Under the pieces are notes generated by a model. That model ran no database searches, was not told the DNA's origin, and was given only the letters and a program-made list of their open reading frames with translations. From NCBI GenBank assembly GCA_001586965.3, contig LUCW03000129.1:60001-80000 (forward strand): a DNA stretch of 20,000 nt, written 5' to 3'. Numbering within the stretch: the stretch's first letter is position 1; the number at the start of each line of letters is the position of its first letter. The translations under genes were made by a program, and so were the position numbers. This DNA comes from Sphaeroforma sirkka (lineage: Eukaryota > Opisthokonta > Ichthyosporea > Ichthyophonida). This document shows, piece after piece, positions 1 to 9,039 of the stretch.

Positions 1-166
1 CAGATAGCATAAGCAAATAGACACATCTTGTAGAAATGTCATGACGTTGAGGGTAGTGTTCATATGTTATGTATGTATGTTCACTTATCCGTCGCACAAA
101 CACACACACTGGATATTCAGGACACACTCTCCTCTAATATTGATCTTGTAGAAGCAGCTAGGCCTT

Positions 167-170
<4 letters not shown>

Positions 171-203
<33 letters not shown>
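171..203. repeat. (TA)n microsatellite in upstream intron
   Basis: About 16 TA units. The rest of 1-277 is intron sequence of the lamin-like gene with no exon visible. Confidence 0.8.
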
Positions 204-204
<1 letters not shown>

Positions 205-277
205 AGGAAAGGTCTCCCATCGCATGTGTTGGGGCTACGCCTACACATGTACTCAATCGTCCTTCGCACACCCACAG

Positions 278-508
278 AGAGCACAAGACAAGCTAGCCAT
301 CATGCAGAAGCAGCTTGAGCTAGAGGATGACGAATGCACAGACAATCAGGCGGCTGTAGACGAACTCAAAGCCAACGAAACACAGATAAAGGCTCAGATA
401 GATGCAATGCAGGCAGAGAATGAGGCGTTAAAGGGGGTGCTGGGGACATTGCTAGAGCGACAGGAAGCTGTTAAGGAGGACCTCAAGCGCAAGCAAGAGG
501 ATGCACAA
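278..508 (+). CDS. Lamin-like gene, rod exon (first in window)
   Basis: The acceptor CACACCCACAG ends at 277 and the donor is CAA|GTATGC at 508/509. The exon is 77 codons, phase 0 at both ends. It encodes an uninterrupted amphipathic helix rich in E, K, Q and A ([14 protein letters not shown], then [19 protein letters not shown]), with no proline or glycine until the GVLG near its end, as expected for a coiled-coil rod. The ATG at 224 in the same frame lies in intron-like sequence, so I do not use it as a start. The last 75 bp recur, diverged, at 761-835. Confidence 0.72.
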
Positions 509-1485
509 GTATGCGTGTGCATGTGTGTGTATATATATGTGTGTATGTATGTATGTATGTGTGTGTGTGTGTGTATGTACATAATGTGTGTGCGTGTATG
601 TGTGTGTGTATACGTGTATGTGTATGTGTATGTGTACGTATATATATATATATATATACATGCAATAGTGTCTGTGTGTGCGTATGTGTATAGGTGTCCT
701 TATGCCCCACACGCGAACACAGCGATAGACATTATTGATTCATCAAACAGTCTGCTGCAGGGTGCACTCGGTACCTTGCCCGAGCATAGGCAAGCGGCAG
801 AGAGGGGCTTTCAAGTACAAATAGAAGATGCACAAGTGTACGTGTCTGTGTTTGTGTGTACATATGTCCGTGTTCGTTCGGGTGACTTTGTATGGAGATG
901 TTGAGTGTGTCCAAGTATATATGCGTGTGTGTACTTTCATGGAAGTGCGTATGTGGGAGTATATATGCGTGTGTGTACTTTCATAGAAGTGCGTGCGTGG
1001 TTGTATATATGCGTGTGTGTACTTTCATAGAAGTGCGTGTGTGGGAGCATATGTGCGTATGTGTACTTTCATAGAAGTGTGTGTGTGGGAGTATATATGC
1101 GCGCGTGTGTGTACGTCCATGAAAGTAAGTGTGTTGCAACTACATATGTGGACGACCCAGGCACCCAATGGATTATAATAACTTTGGGTTTTGAGTGTTG
1201 AAGGTGAGTCTAACACGTTGCCATAGCAACAGAGAGCGGACAAAGTCAGTCCTGCCAGCCCGAGAATGCATGGCTGCTTGTGGGTATTACTTGAGTGTGT
1301 GGCACGTGTGCTTACCGCAGCCGGTGTTCATATTCTATTTTCAACATTTTCTAAATATAAGGTTGCTGTCATTCTATTTATAGAATGGCACATGGCGTTT
1401 CGTATAACAGCACTGTTCATGACCAACACCCCCCGTAATCAATATAGATGTACATTTTTAAAATCTGGACTCTGAAATACCAAAT

Positions 1486-1551
<66 letters not shown>

Positions 1552-2016
1552 CAATTAGAAAAGGAGACGGAAAGCTATTCAAGAAGAAGAAGAAGCTTGA
1601 GGACACAGAGCGCAAGACGGCACAGAAGTGCGACGACCTCACAGTGGAGATCAAAGACCTGGAGGGACTACTGGTACAACGACAGCAGGTGAGGGAAAGA
1701 CTAAGACTACACGTGCAATATAGTCTTAATTTTTATTTCGGGTAGTCTATATGTATGCTGTATAATTATTTTAAGGTTACATATATCCCATAACACCACT
1801 TGCCTATCAGTATATCCACTATTCGGCGTTCTAAACTCTGCACAATGTTACTCGTTAACTCATTGTGGTTGCAGGAGGCGGATCAAAAGAATGAGAGCAT
1901 GAAGGCGGCGTTTAAAGCACACGAGGCTACAGTCAATGCGCTCAAGGAAGAACTGGCCAACAAGAAGCAGAATGCAAAGTATGTGGGTGACAGAAACACG
2001 ATCATACACACACACA

Positions 2017-2114
<98 letters not shown>

Positions 2115-2123
2115 AATATATCA

Positions 2124-2154
<31 letters not shown>

Positions 2155-2483
2155 GTATATATGTGTGTATGTATATGTTTATGTATACGTATATGTATAT
2201 GTACATAGTATTACACACACACTACTACATACGTAACCCCAATCTTTTTCACTACACTCACTCTCCCTCCCCCAGACTATGTGCTGGCGTGTGTGGCACA
2301 CTATTGCGCTTCTCCATGTACACGTACGTGTATACACTATACACTGCTCACTAAATACGTGACTAAGGGTTATGCGTTCTGATGGGATTCCATCTTCTAC
2401 TCAATGAAAAGTTCACTGCGGAGCCACACACAAACACTCACGCATGGGCATATACACACGTACACAACACACATATACATACA

Positions 2484-2521
<38 letters not shown>

Positions 2522-4356
2522 TCAAACATATTGCATACCTTTGCGCTTGTAGGGCAGAGTATGAGCAGAAGTTCAGAGACTACGCCAACGAGAGGAGAGT
2601 TGAGCTGAAACATTTATTAGACGAAAAGAAACGCGAGAAGGAAGAGGAGTTGAAGCAGCAACTGGCCAGTGCCCTGCCAGCTGACTTAGACCAGACCATC
2701 GCTACTAAACAGAAGCAAGTGGAAAAGCTCGAGGTGAGTATGGTTGTTGTAGGTGGAGGTGTGTATGGGTATTGTACGTGTAGTATATTTGGTAGTCTGT
2801 ATACGTGCGTGTCTTAAGCAAGTGTTGTAGGTGGAGGTGTGTATGGGTGTTGTAGGTATAGTATACTTGATTAATCTGTCTACGTGCGTATTTTAAGCAA
2901 GTGTTGTAGATGGAGGTGTGTATGAGTGTTGTAGGTATGATATACTTGATTAATCTGTCAACGTGCGTATTTTAAGCAAGTGTTGTATGTGGAGATGTGT
3001 ATGGGTGTTGTAGGTGGAGGTGTGTTTGGGTGTTGTAGGTATGATCACTTGATTAATCTGTCAACGTGCGTATTTTAAACAAGTGTTGTAGGTGGAGGTG
3101 CGTATGGGTGTTGTAGGTGTGTATGGGTGTTGAAGGTATGGGATACTTGATTAGTCTGTCTACGTGGGTGTCTACGTGTGTCTTTGCGCGTATGTGTGAG
3201 TATTTACTGTGTGCTTGTGGGGGTATGAGAGCGTGCGCATGGTTCTGCATACAAGCTCGAATCAGCAGAGCGATTGGGTTTTAGGGTTTTAAGGTTTTAG
3301 GGTTTATAACTTTTATGTGCTGGCATGTCGGAAGACGATTGCGAATAGTCAGTAATGGGGAGTATATTCGTTGGTGGTGCATCCTCAGCCTGGAGATGTA
3401 CTAGGCAGGCTCATGAACACTGTGAGCTGTACATAGCACAGACTTTGGAGTATCTGATGGGGGTCATATATAGGACTTTGGGTTGGTATGTGGGTAGCGA
3501 CAAAAGACTTTGGAGTATCTGATGGGGGTCATATATGGGACTTTGGGTTTTAGGGTTTGATTTTTAAGTGTCCGATGGGGGCCATATATAGGACTTACCT
3601 ACCAACATTTGCGACCAGAGAACTCCTCAGCGCCATTCATTGGAAAGCGACTGCAGCACTGGGGGTGTCTATTGCAAACGTACCACGTTACATGTGATAC
3701 CCAATCCATACTACGACCTCACATATAGCCACCAACATTGACATTTAACTTCAATTTTAACTTTAACTTTAACTTACAACCTAAACTTCAACTTTAATTA
3801 TAACATTAACATTTAACTTTAACAATACCGTTACAACTGACACTATTACATACATCCATTACCATTATCACATTCAGCAAGACATCCAGAACCTGGCTGT
3901 AGCTATCCAGGAGACACAAGCCAACATCCCAGATAGAGATGAGCTACAACACACCTTGGACCAATCAGCCAATGAACTGATTGTGTGGGAGGACAAGCTA
4001 GCTCAGCTCAAAGCAGACACGGAATACGAACTACGTGGGCTGTTGGCCAAGCGAGAGACCTTGGACGAAGATGGCATGGAACTGGAACAATTCCGGTGGG
4101 TGGATTGTGTGGGGATAGGTTAATGTACGAGTATATGTATAAATGTGTATATATACATATGCTTATATATGTATAACTGTAAATATATATATATATGTTT
4201 ATGTATAAATGTATATAAATATTTCTATTATATATATATATATATATATGTGTCTGTGTGTATATTGTGTATTGTGTATTTATGTATGTATGTATGTATA
4301 TATATATGTATGTGTGTATGTATTTATGTATGTATGTATGTATGTATGTATGTATG

Positions 4357-4398
<42 letters not shown>

Positions 4399-4934
4399 TT
4401 ATTCCCAACAAATAATCTTCAAAAGAGCAGCTATTCAATACATAGTGTCTATACTACCGAACATTCAATCTACTCACCAAATATATACCTACCCAATCAC
4501 AGTATCTATCCCAGACCAACAGACACACAGTCCCCATATACACCCCAACATCCCACACATACTCAACAAGTACACCCATGAACCCCATTTCTAATTACAG
4601 TGTGGATCTGGACGAACAACTCAACGACTATCAGAATCTGCTGCACGTGAAGCCTAGTGCCGATGGGCTGTTTGCACCCACGACCACACCTAGTCTCTAC
4701 ATAGACCACATCCGACCAGCACAGAGTAGCCTGGGTGTACGTAACAACACAGAGAGAGACGTAGACATTGGAGGGTATGTGTGTGTAGGTGTGTGTATTT
4801 TATTATATAGGGTCTGTTGCGGGTATAGATATGTATTTATGTGTGTATGTATGTATGGATAAGCACACTCCGTCTCTATATGTATGGAAAAGTAACAAAG
4901 GAGACGGTGGATAGGCATGTGAGTGAGTGTGTTA

Positions 4935-4978
<44 letters not shown>

Positions 4979-5565
4979 GTCGTATGTATGTATCTTCACC
5001 CTCTACTTATTGCCACATGAAAGGGTCTCAGGAGTGTGTATATGTGTGTCCTATACCACACCCCGTCTTCGCATAGACCAGACTCTTTCTGGGTGTGCGC
5101 AATGGCACAGAAGGAGCAACAATGGCCCACCGTGCCAAGAAGTCTACTATACTATTGGGATAACCAATATGTACAGGACGGATATTAGATGCAATATCAT
5201 TGGTTGATAATTAAGACATAAACGAATATGAGCTGCAATACTATTCGTTGATTATGGAAAAAACGAATATTAGATGCAATATCATTGGTTGATAACCAAT
5301 ACATAACGAATACTAGATGCAATACTATTGGGTGTTGACCAATACTTACACAGTAACGTTAATTGCTGCAGTCTTCATGTGCAGGTGGATGGTGAGAGGT
5401 ATATTTCATGCACACGCCCGTATAAAAACGACGCAGAGATCAGCAGCACTACTTCACTGTTATATAAATTTATCGATACTTGTACTATGCTTTTACCATG
5501 AACTACGCCCTTCCTAGCATACGAGCCAATAGATGGATCACGCAGCCACACTTCCTCACTCTGTT

Positions 5566-5632
<67 letters not shown>

Positions 5633-6314
5633 TACTATGATATTAATATAAAATGCACTCTTTCTAGTATACGAACCAATAGATGGATCACGCAACCACA
5701 CCAACTCACTTGTTCTATTGTTATATTAATCAAACTTGCACTATGATATCAATATGTAAAACCCAATTTGTTGTATACAGATGAATGGTCCTAATATATA
5801 GTACACTATTTGTAGTATACAGTCCACGATATTAGTATACATTCCCCCATTCTTCTATAACACCATGATATTGATATTTAACACCCCATTCCTTCTATAC
5901 ACACCATATCATTAATGCACAACACCCCAATCCATCTATACACACCATGATATTAATATATAACACCCCATTCCTTCTACACACCCATTAACAATACACA
6001 ACATCCCCTTCCTTCTCCACAGCTGGATGATCCGAGTGAGATACACCGATGAAACCGTCGACGCTTCTGGCTACCACCTACCCGGTACACAACACATCAC
6101 CTACACCTTCAGCGGCCCAGCCATAGTCAACCCAGACCAACTGTACACACTCACCACAGACGAGCACGAACGTAGCACACACGATGAGGTGTGGGAGATA
6201 CAGGACGACAGCTTGGATGTCTGGGCGTACAGAACGGTGTATCTGGAACTGTTGGATGCGGACAAGTTGTTGGTGAGCACGGCGGTGGTGCGTCAGTGTG
6301 CCAGACGAGAGTAG
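278..6314 (+). CDS. Lamin-like intermediate-filament protein (multi-exon, 5' partial)
   Basis: The coding exons, phase-checked by hand, are 278-508, an uncertain start near 1552/1575 to 1688, 1875-1978, 2553-2733, 3878-4095, 4601-4774 and 6023-6314, with a possible cassette exon at 761-835. All junctions from 1688 onward keep frame. The product is about 320 residues of charged heptad-rich coiled coil, then a linker, then a beta-rich C-terminal domain. Two features point to a lamin. The coil ends with [11 protein letters not shown], like the YQ-LL-VK end of intermediate-filament coil 2. The tail carries [21 protein letters not shown] and [10 protein letters not shown], the spacing seen in lamin tail Ig-fold domains. 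Family knowledge: lamins form the nuclear lamina. Oddities: the usual YRKLLEGEE rod end is absent, there is no clear basic NLS before the tail, and the C-terminus (QCARRE) is not a CaaX box. The head and start of the rod lie upstream of the window. The lamin call rests on motif recognition only. Confidence 0.75.
509..660. repeat. Mixed (GT)n/(GTAT)n/(TA)n tract
   Basis: The tract begins at the donor of the first rod exon and alternates GT, GTAT and TA runs. Reading frames through it give only V/C/Y/I/H/T low-complexity peptides. Confidence 0.7.
761..835 (+). pseudogene. Diverged tandem copy of the end of the preceding rod exon (possible cassette exon)
   Basis: This is a gap-free 75-bp alignment to 434-508, with 43 of 75 bases and 11 of 25 residues identical by hand count. 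Both copies end in GATGCACAAGT, so the donor was copied too. It keeps a CTGCAG acceptor (ends at 760), has phase 0 at both ends, and contains no stop, so it could still be spliced in. The copy has a proline in the middle (GTLPEH) and has lost the heptad pattern, which argues that it is decaying or optional rather than part of the rod. Confidence 0.5.
913..1133. repeat. 44-bp tandem repeat, five units
   Basis: The units begin GTATATATGCGTGTGTGTAC followed by TTTCATAGAAGTGCGTG, at about 915, 959, 1003, 1047 and 1090. It sits in the intron after the cassette-like exon copy. 1134-1485 holds nothing recognisable. Confidence 0.8.
1486..1551. repeat. (CA)n tract ending in a CAG acceptor
   Basis: About 32 CA units run directly into CAG at the start of the lysine-run exon. 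The microsatellite occupies the position of the polypyrimidine tract. Confidence 0.85.
1575..1688 (+). CDS. Lamin-like gene, rod exon with lysine run
   Basis: The donor CAGCAG|GTGAGG at 1688/1689 is strong. The frame reads [20 protein letters not shown], then [14 protein letters not shown], clear coiled coil. The 5' edge is uncertain. The best-looking acceptor is the CAG that ends the (CA)n tract (exon from 1552), but it leaves two extra bases after the phase-0 upstream exons. An AG at 1573-1574 gives phase 0 and is used here. Either an exon or cassette is missed upstream, or a weaker acceptor in the AAG run is used. Confidence 0.6.
1875..1978 (+). CDS. Lamin-like gene, rod exon
   Basis: The acceptor is TTGTGGTTGCAG (ends 1874) and the donor is GCAAA|GTATGT. 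It encodes [20 protein letters not shown] followed by [14 protein letters not shown], an amphipathic helix. It enters in phase 0 and leaves in phase 2, and the two leftover bases AA join the G of the next exon to give lysine. A large (CA)n tract begins 30 bp after the donor. Confidence 0.72.
2006..2210. repeat. (CA)n followed by (TA)n tract
   Basis: About 50 CA units with one TA interruption, then about 15 TA units and TATG/TATA mixtures. It starts 27 bp after a donor of the lamin-like gene. 2211-2480 is unremarkable intron, and a further (TA)n lies at 2488-2516. Confidence 0.85.
2553..2733 (+). CDS. Lamin-like gene, rod exon
   Basis: The acceptor is TTGCGCTTGTAG and the donor is CTCGAG|GTGAGT (near-consensus). 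It encodes [20 protein letters not shown] and then [20 protein letters not shown]. The Y-EQ-F-D-ANER pattern recalls the early coil 2 region of lamins. A short proline-containing break (ALPADLD) follows and may be a linker before the next coil. The intron after the donor holds an array built from the donor sequence. Confidence 0.78.
2742..3150. repeat. ~80-bp tandem repeat seeded by a splice donor
   Basis: Units contain GGTGGAGGTGTGTATGGGTG and TTTTAAGCAAGTGTTGTAG (marker starts near 2815, 2894, 2974 and 3075). The GAGGTGTGTATGGG core resembles the adjacent exon end and donor GAG|GTGAGTATGG at 2731-2743. Confidence 0.75.
3276..3600. repeat. TTTTAGGG-like run and GACTTTGGAG tandem repeat
   Basis: TTTTAGGG-type units occur at 3278-3305 and again near 3547. 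Three units of GACTTTGGAGTATCTGATGG followed by GGGTCATATATAGGA occur at about 3441, 3506 and 3559 (last degraded). All are within an intron of the lamin-like gene. Confidence 0.65.
3738..3830. repeat. Degenerate AACTTT hexamer repeat
   Basis: About 14 loose copies of AACTTT/AACATT lie just upstream of the acceptor at 3877. Confidence 0.6.
3878..4095 (+). CDS. Lamin-like gene, rod exon (coil 2)
   Basis: The acceptor is ATCACATTCAG (ends 3877) and the donor is TTCCG|GTGGGT at 4095/4096, leaving phase 2. It encodes about 72 residues including [37 protein letters not shown] and [20 protein letters not shown], coiled coil with a proline-containing kink (IPDRDEL). Position and spacing match the second half of an intermediate-filament coil 2. 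Confidence 0.75.
4150..4395. repeat. (TA)n and (GTAT)n tracts
   Basis: Successive TA, GTAT/TGTA and TA runs start 55 bp after a donor of the lamin-like gene. 4396-4590 is ordinary intron sequence leading to the next acceptor. Confidence 0.8.
4601..4774 (+). CDS. Lamin-like gene, rod end, linker and first strands of tail domain
   Basis: The acceptor is TTCTAATTACAG (ends 4600) and the donor is GGAGG|GTATGT at 4774/4775. It starts [17 protein letters not shown], closely resembling the conserved end of intermediate-filament coil 2, but the expected EI-YRKLLEGEE is replaced by [14 protein letters not shown]. It then runs through [10 protein letters not shown] and [16 protein letters not shown], matching the start of a lamin tail (V-LRN-S then GGW). 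A rearranged copy of part of this exon lies at 5055-5115. Confidence 0.78.
4936..4974. repeat. (TA)n microsatellite
   Basis: About 19 TA units in the intron between the last two lamin-like exons. Confidence 0.8.
5055..5115 (+). pseudogene. Rearranged copy of a lamin-like gene exon segment
   Basis: ACCACACCCCGTCTTCGCA, then TAGACCA and, after a roughly 13-bp deletion, GGGTGTGCGCAATGGCACAG parallel 4683-4756 (ACCACACCTAGTCTCTACA, TAGACCA, GGGTGTACGTAACAACACAG). The internal deletion shifts the frame, so the first half reads TTPRLRIDQ and the second GVRNGTE in another frame. It lies in the intron 300 bp after its source exon. Confidence 0.55.
5140..5350. repeat. 43-bp tandem repeat, about five units
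   Basis: The unit core is ACGAATATTAGATGCAATAT followed by CATTGGTTGATAA. Clear starts lie near 5178, 5221, 5264 and 5307, with a diverged unit near 5141. Confidence 0.75.
5500..5710. repeat. Direct repeat flanking a (TA)n tract
   Basis: CATACGAGCCAATAGATGGA followed by TCACGCAGCCACAC (near 5518) recurs as TATACGAACCAATAGATGGA and TCACGCAACCACAC (near 5670). About 30 TA units (5574-5632) lie between them. Confidence 0.75.
5830..6022. repeat. ~55-bp tandem repeat running into the last acceptor
   Basis: Units contain AACACCCCATTCCTTCTA and ACACACCATGATATTAAT. The last unit becomes CCCCTTCCTTCTCCACAG, the acceptor of the final lamin-like exon, so the array consists of copies of the polypyrimidine region. 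Confidence 0.65.
6023..6314 (+). CDS. Lamin-like gene, last exon: lamin-tail domain and stop
   Basis: The acceptor is CCTTCTCCACAG (ends 6022) and the exon joins in phase 2. It encodes [13 protein letters not shown], then [38 protein letters not shown] and [18 protein letters not shown], ending QCARRE and TAG. Motif order (GGW, Y-F-P like strand, W--Q-SW like segment, L-NADG-like turn) fits the lamin-tail Ig fold. An insert before HITYTF is longer than usual. No prenylation motif is present, so membrane targeting, if any, would differ from animal B-type lamins. Confidence 0.8.
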
Positions 6315-6590
6315 GGAAGCTTGGTATTAGTCCTGTGTGTCCGGGGTATGGACTGATAGGGGCGCCAGGGGGAGAGGAGGAAAGCTTGGTATCAGTATTG
6401 GGTTGTATTTGTATCTATACTTGGTGTTGCGTACTTAGGGTAGAGCAGAGAAGAGTGGTGAGGAGATTATACATGAGAAGCTTGATATTAGTACTGTTTT
6501 ATTTCTATACCTGGAGGCTAGTGTTATGTACATAGGGTGGAGGTGGTCTGGGGTTGGGGAACCAATAACGAATAAAGATCTTTGAATGAC
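6315..6590 (+). other. 3' untranslated region of the lamin-like gene
   Basis: This non-coding stretch follows the TAG. It holds three loose copies of GAAGCTTGGTATTAGT (near 6317, 6381 and 6478), each followed by a TATTTGTATCTATACTTGG-like segment, so the UTR itself is a short tandem duplication. It ends at the poly(A) signal at 6571. Confidence 0.55.
6571..6576 (+). terminator. AATAAA polyadenylation signal, lamin-like gene
   Basis: A canonical AATAAA lies 257 bp after the stop codon at 6314. It is the first AATAAA after the stop on this strand and precedes a change to intergenic tandem repeats at 6587. Confidence 0.6.
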
Positions 6591-6781
6591 TGGCTTACAT
6601 ACTTGTATGCTATGTATTAAAGTCATACACGTGTACTAGAATGGTCCAAACGTACTGGCTTGCATTCGTGTATGCTATGTATTAGAGGCATACACTAAAA
6701 CTAGATTGGTTTAAACGTATTGGCTTGCATTCGTGAATGGTATGTATTAGAGGCATACACGTATACTAGATTGGTTTAAGG
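6587..6781. repeat. 65-bp tandem repeat, three units, intergenic
   Basis: Units start near 6587, 6652 and 6717 and share TGGCTTGCATTCGTGTATG, CTATGTATTAGAGGCATACA and CTAGATTGGTTTAAACG. It directly follows the lamin-like poly(A) signal. Confidence 0.8.
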
Positions 6782-6871
6782 CACTTTTCCAGATACTTCG
6801 CAAGATTCGAAGTCCGAAGCTTCTAGTGTAGATCCTGAGAAAAACTACCGATAAATATCCTCTTGACAAAA

Positions 6872-6889
6872 GGGGGGGGGGGGGGGGGG
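6872..6889. repeat. Poly-G run (18 G)
   Basis: Eighteen uninterrupted G between the convergent genes. Such tracts are sequencing-error prone and may form G-quadruplexes. 6890-7060 shows nothing else. Confidence 0.85.
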
Positions 6890-7060
6890 CTTTATAAGGA
6901 AAACGTCACGGACGATAAAAGAAATAGAAGCTGTTCAAGCGTACGCTTTCAGTGATACATGAAAGCATGCCAGGGGTTAGAGTTTTGGTACACATAGTCT
7001 TCTGTTGATTATTCAAGAGGCTATGAGTCTTCACTATGAGCTGGAGGGCGAAAGATAAAT

Positions 7061-7380
7061 ATGCATGTGGACAGATGGCATACGCAACTAAAGTGTCGGC
7101 TGTGTCTGAGAGTCAGCAGAGATCTCCATCACACACAGGTGTGTAGCTCTGTACATCAATGTATGATGTCTTATAACCCTGACAGATGTCATATGCAATG
7201 GAAGTGTCGTGTATGCGTGCCAGCAGGGATCTCTACCACATACATATATGTGCATCTCTGTGCATAGATGTATAATGTGCATTAGTGTAAACAGTTGCAA
7301 GATGTAATTGAAATGTCGTGTATGGGTGTCAACAGAGACCTCCACCGCACAGCTATTTGTGTATATCTCTGTTCCTTCGA
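7061..7380. repeat. ~111-bp tandem repeat, three units, intergenic
   Basis: Units near 7069, 7180 and 7289 share GACAGATG-CATA-GCAA, AAGTGTCG, CAGCAGAGATCTCCA and TGTGTA-CTCTGT. Open frames on either strand through it are by-products. Confidence 0.7.
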
Positions 7381-7481
7381 CTAGTAAACATCGGGAGTGC
7401 ATACACAAACTATACGACTACCTACAACAGATACATCGAGTGTGTTAAACAAATCACCCGAGTTAAAGCAGCATTAACTTA

Positions 7482-7487
7482 TTTATT
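7482..7487 (-). terminator. AATAAA polyadenylation signal, ABM gene
   Basis: On the minus strand an AATAAATAAG run lies about 20 bp after the TAG of the ABM exon, at a plausible distance for its poly(A) signal. The surrounding sequence is AT-rich, so chance is not excluded. Confidence 0.45.
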
Positions 7488-7506
7488 TATATATATATCT
7501 AAACAC

Positions 7507-7878
7507 CTACTGGAGATGCACAAGCCCCTCCTCGTACCAATAGGCGGGGTTAAACACCTGCAGGGTCTCTCCCAGTTGATCCAGTTCCTTCTTTGGCCCA
7601 TGCACCTCACACTTGACCAAATCGGCGCTCTCCAGGAACTTCACAGCCAAAGCCCCACAGTTGACCATGTGCTTCTTCACCGCGTCTGCACTGGCATGGC
7701 CTTCTCGTACAAACACCTCATTGCCATTCACAATGAAGGAGAAGGATAGACACCCTGGCTCGTTAGCGTGCACAATCTCGACGCAGTCGTTCATGACCTT
7801 CCGCATGTCATCGGTCAGGGGGCCGTTGTTTTTGACCTTGTAGTAGGGAAGGATGGTGATGAGTTGCTTGGATGACAG
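7507..7878 (-). CDS. ABM (antibiotic biosynthesis monooxygenase-like) domain protein, 5' partial
   Basis: The minus-strand frame runs from an acceptor-like CTAAG (exon from 7878) to TAG at 7507-7509, 123 codons. It reads LITILPYYKVKNNGPLTDDM, EPGCLSFSFIVNGNEVFVRE, HMVNCGALAVKFLESADLV and KCEVHGPKKELDQL. This follows the PF03992-type dimeric alpha/beta barrel plan: YYKVK strand, EPGC-F turn, EVFVREG strand, then the ADLV--EVHGP strand. It ends with FNPAYWYEEG. Members are small cytosolic proteins, often oxygenases or of unknown role, so no substrate can be assigned. The frame is open back to a stop near 8025 but has no ATG before the internal Met of DDMRKV. The start must therefore lie in a short upstream exon I could not identify. 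A fusion to GT10 by alternative splicing is possible but needs a weak donor. Confidence 0.75.
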   Translation of the reverse strand: MSSKQLITILPYYKVKNNGPLTDDMRKVMNDCVEIVHANEPGCLSFSFIVNGNEVFVREGHASADAVKKHMVNCGALAVKFLESADLVKCEVHGPKKELDQLGETLQVFNPAYWYEEGLVHLQ

Positions 7879-9030
7879 CTTAGACGTTGTGTAGTGTAGT
7901 GTAGTATTCTGTCGTATGGTATAGCGTAAATATATTAAAAATATAGTACAATACAGTACAATATTTAGTGAAATATATTTTGTTAATATAGGAATATAGG
8001 TGATAGGATTCTCAGTTTGTTCTTACAAACAAGCGTCGTGTTCTAAATATATACACAATCTATTGGTTTATCTATGTTTTATCAGTACGTGTATTTATAT
8101 GTAATCAGTCATAAAAATATAATGAGAAATGTGGTCCAGTCTTTTTATACCCCCGTTATAATAAATTAAATTAGAGTTGTTATGATATGATATAAATAAA
8201 AGTTAAATTCATCACTGATATTTTAATAGCGTATTCACAGCTTGCGGCGCCTTGACCTGGGGCTCCCTTTCCTTTTTTTCAATCCGTTTATAGGTTTATC
8301 GCGATTTCACGACAACGACCAGAAGTTTTTTTTGAAAACAAATAGTTTGCGCACGCCGTATAAAGTAATATTGTTTTTAAAAAAAAAAGAGAATAAAAAG
8401 TAAAAACTCACAGTCGCAACTTGCAACTTGCAACTCGCACTGAAGTAGCAAGTCGTCAATTCGTCACTCGTAAATATTTACATGGCCTTCTAATGTTATT
8501 ACCTATTAGAAGGCTATGACTCGAATGTAAAAGAATAATTAACTCGATGTACACTCACTATTTACCTAAATAGTACATATATATGTACAATTTTACATAC
8601 ATACAATCATTTAAAAAATTGTACATAGAATCTCTTTTTAAGTCTTTATGTAGTGTGTGTATAATGTAAATACTGTATTTATGTATGTACTTCACTCAGT
8701 CTCTCACACTACTGCAGCCTACAGTAAAATACAGTGCTACAGGCTATAGAGAGAGACTGAGAATGTATTTAGGCTGTTATATAGAGACTGTTAGAGTGAC
8801 AGAGTCTCTGAGAGTATTTATATAAAAAATAAAGTACATATCTTTTTTAAATAAATAAATATGTACATATGTACAGAAATACATACCATACATAGTCTGT
8901 ACATATATACATATGGAATGTTTTATATATAATATATTATAGAAATATTTAGTATGTACTCTACGACTAGATACCACCCTTTCATGGGGCATTCAGAGGC
9001 AGCCACAGACACAGACACACAAGAAGTCAA
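7879..9030. other. AT-rich, hairpin-rich spacer upstream of the ABM exon
   Basis: No exon is identified. A GC-richer island at 8243-8272 and a GTGAGT donor-like site on the minus strand near 8412 are the only hints of a missing ABM first exon. Inverted repeats: GCCTTCTAAT/ATTAGAAGGC (8485-8514) and TCAGTCTCTC/GAGAGACTGA (8696-8760). TAGTACATATATATGTAC-type palindromes also occur near 8573. Confidence 0.5.
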
Positions 9031-9039
9031 AATACATAT

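Noticed and set aside
224..277. Upstream ATG in frame with the first rod exon as a start codon
   Set aside because: The stretch from 224 to 277 reads CWGYAYTCTQSSFAHPQ, unlike a lamin head, and ends in a good acceptor (CACACCCACAG). It is better read as intron.
1800..2354. 184-codon plus-strand open frame
   Set aside because: Only 1875-1978 is coiled-coil coding. The rest is intron and (CA)n translation.
8380..8900. Inverted repeats suggesting a MITE
   Set aside because: Several separate hairpins are present but no pair of terminal inverted repeats with target-site duplications was found.
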